Both the position numbers and the translations under genes were made by a program. The notes beneath the pieces are model-generated. The model saw nothing but the letters and a program-made list of their open reading frames with translations. It searched no databases and had not been told where the DNA came from. Below, piece by piece: positions 34,738 to 40,255 of a stretch of 40,255 bases of DNA. Position 1 is the stretch's first letter; each line of letters starts with the position of its first letter. The DNA is from Marivita hallyeonensis (GTDB lineage Bacteria; Pseudomonadota; Alphaproteobacteria; Rhodobacterales; Rhodobacteraceae), in the NCBI RefSeq assembly GCF_900129875.1, contig NZ_FQXC01000012.1, forward strand, positions 1-40,255. The letters are read 5' to 3'.

Positions 34738-35136
34738 ATGTCGGAGACGGTCGGAACGGTGCTGCGCGGCCACTGCCTGTGCGGGGCTTGCGCGTTCACG
34801 CTGACAGGGCCGCATAACTGGGTGGGCCATTGCCATTGCGAAAGCTGCCGCCGGGCAACGGCCTCGGCCATGACGACATGGATCGGGCAGGAGAACGGGC
34901 GCTGGCAGATGACCGGCGCGACGCTGCGGAGCCATCAAAGCAGCCCGGGCGTGGAGCGCGGTTTCTGCGGCACCTGCGGCTCGCCGCTCTATTTCCGGAC
35001 CGATCGCTATCCGAACGAGACGCATTTCTATGCGGCCCTTCTGGAGACCCCGGACGCGGTGGTCCCCGAAGCGCAGTATCACGCGGACGAACGGGTGGCT
35101 TGGGTGCATCTGGCGGGCGCGCTGCCCTGTCGGTGA
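34738..35136 (+). CDS. GFA/CENP-V family zinc protein
   Basis: 132-residue protein of the glutathione-dependent formaldehyde-activating enzyme (GFA) family. Zinc-binding cysteines are in place: GHCLCGACAF near residue 12, HCHCESCRRAT near 33, and RGFCGTCGSPLYF near 80. WVHLAGALP closes the fold. Most members are not real formaldehyde enzymes, so the activity is unknown. The ATG at 34738 follows AGGGGAGACGGGGAG. It stands alone between glycan genes and has no evident link to them. Confidence 0.85.
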   Translation: MSETVGTVLRGHCLCGACAFTLTGPHNWVGHCHCESCRRATASAMTTWIGQENGRWQMTGATLRSHQSSPGVERGFCGTCGSPLYFRTDRYPNETHFYAALLETPDAVVPEAQYHADERVAWVHLAGALPCR

Positions 35137-35143
35137 AAGGCGG

Positions 35144-35206
35144 CGGATGCGTCACCGCATCCGGGCGTTTCCGGTTCCGGAAACGGTTGGGAGGCCAGCC
35201 TCCCAA
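35144..35206. repeat. Array of three perfect hairpins with a recurring tail
   Basis: Three stems follow one another: CGGATGCG-TCAC-CGCATCCG (35144-35163), CGTTTCCGG-TT-CCGGAAACG (35166-35185) and TTGGGAGGC-CA-GCCTCCCAA (35187-35206). They start eight bases after the GFA stop. Next comes CCCTCCGAGGTATTTTTGAA (35208-35227), a block I recall as common in Rhodobacteraceae intergenic DNA. A REP-like extragenic palindrome that also ends transcription is likely. Confidence 0.6.
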
Positions 35207-35278
35207 ACCCTCCGAGGTATTTTTGAAACAGAGAAGACCCGGGGGCGGAGCCTCCCCCCAAATCGGGGAGTTTCAGAG

Positions 35279-35422
35279 GTGCGGGCGTTTTTCACACAGA
35301 TCGACCGCGATCAGAGACTGCATTGCCCCCTGGCGCGGGCGGTCGTCATTCTGGGGCGTGACGACGCCGCGCTGTGGTTCACACCCGTGGAGTTCGACCT
35401 GCATCTGGCGGACGAGCTTTGA
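35279..35422 (+). CDS. Possible small protein of 47 residues
   Basis: A GTG at 35279, preceded by GGGGAG eight bases upstream, opens a frame reading MRAFFTQIDRDQRLHCPLAR then AVVILGRDDAALWFTPVEFD and LHLADEL. The composition looks like a real protein (balanced hydrophobic and charged residues, no low complexity), in contrast with the shadow sequence earlier in the same frame. It ends just before the convergent sulfotransferase-like gene. I do not recognise the family, and no membrane segment is seen. Confidence 0.4.
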   Translation: MRAFFTQIDRDQRLHCPLARAVVILGRDDAALWFTPVEFDLHLADEL

Positions 35423-35425
35423 GGG

Positions 35426-36394
35426 TCAGTGGGGCCAGACGGGCAGGCGTCTTGCGTAGGGGAGGAAGGCTTTGCCGGTCTCTTCGGCGACCCGGGCGAT
35501 GAGGGACACCTCGGTTTGCAGGGTGTCGTGGTTGGGGCAGGGGTGGCCGTTGACCCGGTCCGGCACCGGGCCGAGGTCGAGGCCGCGGGCCTGCAGGGCG
35601 GCGCGGTCTTTGGCGAAGAGGTTCGAGACCAGCGCGGCGGTCTCCGGGCCGGTCTCGAACCGGCCGCGAAAACTCTCGGTCAGCTCTGCATAGGCGCCGA
35701 ATTCATCGGGGATCGGGTGGGCATGGGCCTCTTCGTAGGTCATCACGTGATTGAGCAGCCGCTTGAAGAACAGAAGGTTCCCCGAGATCGTCAGGTTGCT
35801 GTCGGCAGCGGGCATGGCAATACCGTCCACGCCGCCCATCTGCGCGAGGAAGTCCTGCCGGATATCGCCGCCCGGGAAGGCGTCGCGGCGGAACGGGCGC
35901 AGCGTGATGGCATCCGCGCCATAGACAGCCTCCCAGCGTTTGAGGAAGGTGTCGAAGGCCTGCGGAAAGAGGCGGATGTAGTCGTCGAAACTCGCGGTCA
36001 GGTTCCGTTCCTGCACCGCCTGCGCGTACCAGCTGGCAAGGTAGCTCAGGTGTTCGCGCAGGTAGAGAACGATGCGGGTCTGCCCCGGCGGAAAAAGCTG
36101 CGCGGCGGCCCGGGGCGGCACGTTGCGGAAGAAGAGCTCGGACGAGATCACGTAGGCCTTGGACGGGTCGGCGGTGGTTTTCGTGAACGCCCCGCGCCAG
36201 CCTTCGGGCAGCCCCCGCGTCGGATGCCCCGCCAGCGCATAGGCCAGCGCGTGATGGGCACAGTGCTGCAGGTGGAAATCCGGGTAGACCCAGCCCGCGC
36301 GGTCGAGGGCGGGCGCATTGTCTACCAACATGCGCTGGATCGACGAGGTGCCGGTCTTGTTGGCGCCGATGTGCAGAAGAAAGCGCGGTTTCAT
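35426..36394 (-). CDS. Sulfotransferase-like protein
   Basis: 322-residue protein starting MKPRFLLHIGANKTGTSSIQ, where GANKTGTSS is the phosphosulfate-binding loop of the bacterial sulfotransferase family. AYVISSELFF, RIVLYLREHLSYLASWYAQA and FKRLLNHVMTYEEA follow as in related exopolysaccharide-linked proteins. In-frame ATGs at 36400 and 36406 are equally possible; no clear ribosome-binding site decides. With the protein at 9637 it is the second sulfotransferase-like gene in the window. Substrate unknown; a glycan hydroxyl is likely. Confidence 0.72.
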   Translation of the reverse strand: MKPRFLLHIGANKTGTSSIQRMLVDNAPALDRAGWVYPDFHLQHCAHHALAYALAGHPTRGLPEGWRGAFTKTTADPSKAYVISSELFFRNVPPRAAAQLFPPGQTRIVLYLREHLSYLASWYAQAVQERNLTASFDDYIRLFPQAFDTFLKRWEAVYGADAITLRPFRRDAFPGGDIRQDFLAQMGGVDGIAMPAADSNLTISGNLLFFKRLLNHVMTYEEAHAHPIPDEFGAYAELTESFRGRFETGPETAALVSNLFAKDRAALQARGLDLGPVPDRVNGHPCPNHDTLQTEVSLIARVAEETGKAFLPYARRLPVWPH

Positions 36395-36534
36395 GCGCAT
36401 CAGCATATCGATCGGCGACAGCCCGCGCACTTCGCTGGATCTGGCGATGACATGCGCCTCACGTTTTCGCCAGACGCGCATCCGCTGTTGCATCGCGACC
36501 GTAGCCCTTGTGACAGCAACAGGGAGACGACCTC

Positions 36535-38466
36535 ATGAACATTGTCGATATTGCCGCCGGATCGGATGATTTCAACATTCTGGTGGGCGCGCTGAACGCC
36601 GCGGACTTGACCAGCACGGTGCGTGACGCCACCGACATCACCGTCTTTGCCCCCACCGATGCCGCCTTCACCCGGCTGGCCGTGGATCTGGGGTTTGACG
36701 GGGACACGGCGGACGAGACCGCGGTTCTGGGCTTCATCGCACAAACGCTCGAGACGATTGACCCCAATGACGATCTGGTGCCGCTTCTGAACGAAGTGTT
36801 GCTGTATCACGTGTCGGCTGGGGTACAGACAGAGGCACAGATCAACGCCAGCAGCAGCATTTCCACGTTGTTTGACGGGGCCACCATCACGCCGTCGGCT
36901 GGTGCGCTGGTGGACGGGGAACCCGATTTCATCGACCCGGTGGTTGTGGCCCCCGATATTGCGGCGGATAATGGCATCATTCAGGGCATCGACCGGGTGC
37001 TGGTGCCGATCAATGTCCTGGACAACGATGTCGATACCATCACCGAGATCGTTGCAGGCAGCGGTGATTTCGATACCAATCCGGGGGATTTTGACCTTTT
37101 GCTGAACGCGCTGACGGCGGCGGGTCTGACTGCGGCGCTGGACAATCCCGACAGCAATCTCACCGCTTTCGCGCCCAACGACGCGGCATTCCTCGCCGCT
37201 GCGCAGGAGCTTGGCTTTCAGGGCACCGATGAGGCTGCGGCCTTTGACTACATCGTGCAGGCGGTGACCCTTCTGAGCCGGGGTGGAGATCCGGTACCGC
37301 TTTTGACCGACATTCTGCTCTATCACGTGGCGCCGGGGGCGCTCGACGCGGAGGCGGTGCTGGGATCGACCACGATCGAGACGCTGCTCGGGGCTGATTT
37401 GACGGTTGACGGCACCAGCCTTGTCGATGCGGAACCCGACCTGCCCAACGCCAATATCATCGCCACCGACATCACCGCCGCAAACGGCTTTGTGCATGTG
37501 ATCGACGGGGTATTGATCCCGGCGGATCTGTTGCCCTCGAACGGGTCGGATGACAATGTGGCGTTTCTGATCGGGGATGACACCAGTGAGGTCTTCACGC
37601 TGGGAGATAACGATGATTTCGTCGATGCCGGAGCGGGAGATGACACCATCACCGGCGATGATGGCAGCGACGTGATTCTCGGCGGGGCAGGGACCGATAC
37701 AGCTGTGATCGAGGGGGATTTCAACGATTTCAACTTCGTCTTTTCACGCGACGGGGTCGATGCGACCGACAAGACCGATGTGTCGAGTGGCACCGATTTC
37801 CTCAATGGCGTGGAATTCGTGGCGTTGGATGATGGCACGCTCAACCTCAGTGTCATTGACGGCGCGGCACAGCTTGATGCCGACCAGCTGCAGTTGCTGG
37901 CTGAGCTTTACGTCGCCTATTTCGACCGTGCCCCGGATGCCGGTGGATTGCTCTTCTGGGGCACGTCCTTGAACAATGGCGTGACCCTGCAAGAGATCGC
38001 GAAGCTGTTCTTTGACCAGCCCGAGACGCAGGAAAAGATGCCACCCAACCTGACGGCGGCCGAATTTGTCGACCTGGCCTACCAGAACTTCCTCGAACGC
38101 GAGCCGGACGAAGCAGGCAAGACATTCTGGGTGAGCAATCTGGAGGCGGGCAATGTCTCACGCCCCGAATTCATGCTGGCGCTGATCGAAGGCGCGCGGG
38201 CGGATACCGGGTCTCCGGACGATGTCCGCACGATCGAGGACAAGGGCGACATCGGCGTGTCCTTTGCGCTTATCAACGGCCTGAACGATGTCGAGGATGC
38301 CGAGGATGTGATGGACGCCTATACGCTTGATGATCGCGATGCGGGTCTGGCGCAGGCGCAGGCGCTGATCGCCGACGCGGCGGCGGATGCAAATGGGACA
38401 GATGGCGATACCTCTTTCACTTTCCAGCTTGTTGGCGTGATCGACGACCCGTTTGCGGTGGCGTGA
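36535..38466 (+). CDS. Fasciclin / RTX-like / DUF4214 surface protein
   Basis: 643-residue acidic protein. Two fasciclin (FAS1) domains come first (about 1-158 and 165-355), each with TVFAPTDAAF or TAFAPNDAAF and LYHVSAG or LYHVAPG. Then a calcium-binding repeat region at about 355-400 (DDFVDAGAGDDTITGDDGSD, VILGGAGTDTAV), followed by a DUF4214 domain near 445-545 (LYVAYFDRAPDAGGLLFWG, YQNFLEREPDEAGKTFWV). There is no N-terminal signal peptide; the RTX-like repeats suggest type I secretion. FAS1 domains mediate adhesion, so a biofilm adhesin is likely. AGGGAGACGACC precedes the ATG. No type I exporter is in the window. Confidence 0.88.
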   Translation: MNIVDIAAGSDDFNILVGALNAADLTSTVRDATDITVFAPTDAAFTRLAVDLGFDGDTADETAVLGFIAQTLETIDPNDDLVPLLNEVLLYHVSAGVQTEAQINASSSISTLFDGATITPSAGALVDGEPDFIDPVVVAPDIAADNGIIQGIDRVLVPINVLDNDVDTITEIVAGSGDFDTNPGDFDLLLNALTAAGLTAALDNPDSNLTAFAPNDAAFLAAAQELGFQGTDEAAAFDYIVQAVTLLSRGGDPVPLLTDILLYHVAPGALDAEAVLGSTTIETLLGADLTVDGTSLVDAEPDLPNANIIATDITAANGFVHVIDGVLIPADLLPSNGSDDNVAFLIGDDTSEVFTLGDNDDFVDAGAGDDTITGDDGSDVILGGAGTDTAVIEGDFNDFNFVFSRDGVDATDKTDVSSGTDFLNGVEFVALDDGTLNLSVIDGAAQLDADQLQLLAELYVAYFDRAPDAGGLLFWGTSLNNGVTLQEIAKLFFDQPETQEKMPPNLTAAEFVDLAYQNFLEREPDEAGKTFWVSNLEAGNVSRPEFMLALIEGARADTGSPDDVRTIEDKGDIGVSFALINGLNDVEDAEDVMDAYTLDDRDAGLAQAQALIADAAADANGTDGDTSFTFQLVGVIDDPFAVA

Positions 38467-38473
38467 GACGGTT

Positions 38474-38497
38474 GGGGTGCGTGTTTTGGCACGCCCC
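38474..38497 (+). terminator. Weak hairpin after the fasciclin gene
   Basis: GGGG(TG)CGTG and CACGCCCC pair around TTTTGG with a two-base bulge, eight bases after the stop. It is the only terminator candidate between this gene and the agmatinase-like gene. No T-run follows. Confidence 0.3.
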
Positions 38498-38572
38498 CTA
38501 CAGGCTCCGAGTGTTCGGGGCCGGGTTTCGCCGCTAGGGTGGCTGTGATCCATCCACAAAAAGGCCCACGCC

Positions 38573-39547
38573 ATGTCAGACCCCTACCAGACCTCGATGA
38601 TGGAGAACCTCTACTGGTGGGGGATCCCGACGCTGTTTCGCTGTCCCAACGAAGGCCCCGAGGGGGCGGATATCGCCCTTGTCGGTGTGCCGCATTCGAC
38701 GGGCAACGGTACCACCGAGCGCGATCAGCATCTGGGGCCGCGGGCCTTGCGCAATGTCTCGAGCGTTCAGCGGCGGGTGCATGGAGGCTTCGGGATCGAC
38801 CCGTGGTCGGCGGCCAGAATTGTCGATGTGGGCGATGTGCCTCTGCCACGGGCCAATGACAACGAGGCCTGCATCGCGGACATCACCGCGTTTTACGAAC
38901 GGATCGACGCGGCGGGGGCGCGGCCGGTGTCGGTTGGGGGCGACCATTCGATCACAGGGGGCATCGTGCAGGCGCTGGGGCGCGGCAAGATCGCGGGTGG
39001 GGAGCCGATCAGTTTCCTGCATCTCGACGCGCATACGGATGTGTTCACCAAGGTGGACCATTTCCTTGGCGCGAAGAAGTCCGCGGCGCATTGGGGGGCG
39101 TATCTGGCGGATCAGGGTCAGGTGGACCCGACCACCTCGATGCAGATCGGGCTCAGGGGCCATCCCCGCACGCTCGACTGGCTGCAGCCGTCTTATGACT
39201 ATGGCTACAATGTCGTCACCATGAAGGAGTTTCGCCAGCGGGGTCTCGCGGATGTGGTGGCGCAGGCGCGCGAGGTGCTGGCGGGGCGGCCCGTCTATAT
39301 CACCTTCGATCTCGACTGCCTCGACCCGACCGTCGCGCCGGGGGTGTCGAACCTCGAACCCGGGGAGAAGGGCTTCGATATCGACGAGGCGGTGGGCCTC
39401 CTGCACGCCGCGCGGGGGCTGAACATCGTCGGCGGTGACGTGGTCTGCATGATGCCCACCAAGGACAGCCGCAACCAGATCACCGCGCTCACGGCGGCGG
39501 CGGTGATGTTCGAGATGATTGCGATGATCGCGGAGGACAAAAGGTAA
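38573..39547 (+). CDS. speB: Agmatinase-family ureohydrolase
   Basis: 324-residue manganese ureohydrolase. The metal-binding motifs are intact: SVGGDHSITGGIVQALG (about residue 120), FLHLDAHTDVF (about 150) and ITFDLDCLDPTVAPG (about 245). The family includes agmatinase, guanidinobutyrase and related enzymes that remove urea from guanidino compounds; roseobacter agmatinases of this length usually yield putrescine. The substrate is not proven here. It stands alone, not in an operon with polyamine genes. Putrescine and spermidine levels influence biofilm formation in several bacteria, which may explain its place beside glycan genes. Confidence 0.85.
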   Translation: MSDPYQTSMMENLYWWGIPTLFRCPNEGPEGADIALVGVPHSTGNGTTERDQHLGPRALRNVSSVQRRVHGGFGIDPWSAARIVDVGDVPLPRANDNEACIADITAFYERIDAAGARPVSVGGDHSITGGIVQALGRGKIAGGEPISFLHLDAHTDVFTKVDHFLGAKKSAAHWGAYLADQGQVDPTTSMQIGLRGHPRTLDWLQPSYDYGYNVVTMKEFRQRGLADVVAQAREVLAGRPVYITFDLDCLDPTVAPGVSNLEPGEKGFDIDEAVGLLHAARGLNIVGGDVVCMMPTKDSRNQITALTAAAVMFEMIAMIAEDKR

Positions 39548-39641
39548 GGAATTGCTGTAATGGCAAACGGGGAGAGACGGTCTACACTCGGCCGGCTTTC
39601 ATCCCACAGTGAGAGTAGCAGAAGAGTAGAGAGTGCGCCGC

Positions 39642-40097
39642 ATGTCCCAGGATTCCGCCGCAGAAGAGATCGCGGATGAGTTGCTGTTCAAGACGGGCAA
39701 GGCGCTCATCAACGGGGATTTCGACGGCTTTGGTGCCTGTTTCGGCGTGCCGCATGTGATCGAGACGTCCGAGGGCCGCCGGGTGATCAAGGACATGGAG
39801 GCCCTGCGTGCCGTCTTCGATGAGGTCCGACGCTACCACCGGGACGCGGGCGTGATCGACGTGGTGCGCACCATCGTCGAGGCGCGGTTTCTGGATGCCG
39901 ACACGATCGGCTCGACCCATGTCGCCCGGCCCATCCAGCGCAATGTCGAGACCCCGCGCAAACCCTACCCGGTCTACTCGATCATCCGCCGGCACGGGCA
40001 TCTCGACTGGAAAGTTGTCTCGAGCATCTACGCCATCCTCGACAGCGACGAACACAACGCCATCCTCACAGCCCCGCCGTCGAAGGGGACGGAGTAG
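39642..40097 (+). CDS. NTF2/SnoaL-like small protein
   Basis: 151-residue protein with a fold typical of nuclear transport factor 2-like (SnoaL) proteins: an N-terminal helix (ELLFKTGKALINGDFDGFGA), a segment FGVPHVIETSEGRRVIKDME, and a C-terminal sheet (SIIRRHGHLDWKVVSSIYAI). Members bind small molecules or act as isomerases, often without known role. The ATG at 39642 is chosen over a GTG nine bases upstream. It lies 94 bases after the agmatinase-like gene on the same strand, with no hairpin between, so co-transcription is possible. Confidence 0.6.
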   Translation: MSQDSAAEEIADELLFKTGKALINGDFDGFGACFGVPHVIETSEGRRVIKDMEALRAVFDEVRRYHRDAGVIDVVRTIVEARFLDADTIGSTHVARPIQRNVETPRKPYPVYSIIRRHGHLDWKVVSSIYAILDSDEHNAILTAPPSKGTE

Positions 40098-40185
40098 TCA
40101 GGGTTTTGACAGGGGTAAGGCATTGGTTTTCTGCAGTTGGGCGACGTGACAAAAACGACCGATACCGGTGAAAAACTCCGCCTGA

Positions 40186-40255
40186 TCAGATGAGGCCATG
40201 TATCTTAGCGAACGGGTCCCAGTCTTTGTCCTCGTGCCAATCATACTCGCTCCAC
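40186..40255 (-). CDS. 3' end of an unknown protein, cut by the window edge
   Basis: The minus strand from the right edge reads WSEYDWHEDKDWDPFAKIHG then LI and a TGA at 40188-40186. The aromatic and acidic composition suggests a real C-terminus rather than noise. The 88 bases between this stop and the NTF2-like gene hold no recognised element. Function cannot be given. Confidence 0.35.
   Translation of the reverse strand, partial: WSEYDWHEDKDWDPFAKIHGLI

Noticed and set aside
35429-36538. Plus-strand open frame of 369 residues opposite the sulfotransferase-like gene
   Set aside because: No domain, composition typical of antisense reading; the minus strand carries the phosphosulfate loop.

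Overview
The window looks like part of an extrachromosomal replicon (plasmid or chromid) from a GC-rich marine alphaproteobacterium of the Roseobacter group (Rhodobacteraceae). The centre carries a RepA-type replication initiator, an origin-like region with a perfect DnaA box and three 22-bp iterons, and a divergent parAB partition operon. A complete dTDP-L-rhamnose operon (rmlC-rmlB-rmlD-rmlA) follows repA directly, and repA and rmlC share one base (TGATG). This arrangement matches the 'biofilm plasmids' described in roseobacters: RepA-type replicons that carry a rhamnose operon and exopolysaccharide genes and govern the swim-or-stick lifestyle. The assignment rests on recognising protein families and gene order; no database search was possible.

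Layout. 0-0.6 kb: the start of an unknown gene running off the window, then a BrnT/BrnA toxin-antitoxin pair with a palindromic operator. 0.7-5.2 kb (minus strand): two glycosyltransferases followed by kdsD-kdsB-kdsA for activated Kdo. 5.3-5.8 kb: a second brnTA whose toxin is broken by a single in-frame TGA. 6.1-11.9 kb (plus): gmd, a large GT4 glycosyltransferase, a sulfotransferase-like protein and manC. 12.0-12.6 kb: a RelB/RelE-type toxin-antitoxin pair. 12.6-14.0 kb (minus): phosphomannomutase. 14.4-15.4 kb: a DUF2793 protein. 15.5-20.9 kb (minus): repA-rmlCBDA and an OmpA-like protein. 21.0-23.9 kb: origin and parAB. 24.1-31.1 kb: a GT2+GT4 two-module glycosyltransferase, KpsM/KpsE/KpsT-like export genes, a GT2 and a GT25 glycosyltransferase. 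31.3-34.6 kb (minus): an unknown protein coupled to a 763-residue GT4 protein. 34.7-40.1 kb: a GFA-family protein, a small possible ORF, a sulfotransferase-like protein, a fasciclin/RTX/DUF4214 adhesin, agmatinase and an NTF2-like protein. The window ends inside a minus-strand gene.

How it fits together. The window makes three kinds of activated sugar: CMP-Kdo (kdsD/B/A), dTDP-L-rhamnose (rmlA/B/C/D) and GDP-mannose / GDP-4-keto-6-deoxymannose (phosphomannomutase, manC, gmd). It also encodes seven proteins assigned or likely to be glycosyltransferases, two sulfotransferase-like proteins and an ABC export route (KpsM, KpsT, KpsE). The simplest reading is a capsule or exopolysaccharide, possibly sulfated, that supports attachment; the fasciclin-type secreted protein and the OmpA-like protein would be surface partners. 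Three toxin-antitoxin modules (one toxin dead) could stabilise the replicon.

Non-coding signals worth attention: (i) two copies of a 54-nt, three-palindrome element, one touching the parB stop codon and one 2.5 kb away in inverted orientation, probable partition sites; (ii) a cluster of degenerate versions of the central palindrome inside coding regions around parB; (iii) four CtrA-like boxes (TTAA-N7-TTAACC type), each oriented toward a gene, three of them glycan genes and the fourth of unknown role; (iv) several families of intergenic hairpins. No tRNA, rRNA, CRISPR array or transposase was recognised.
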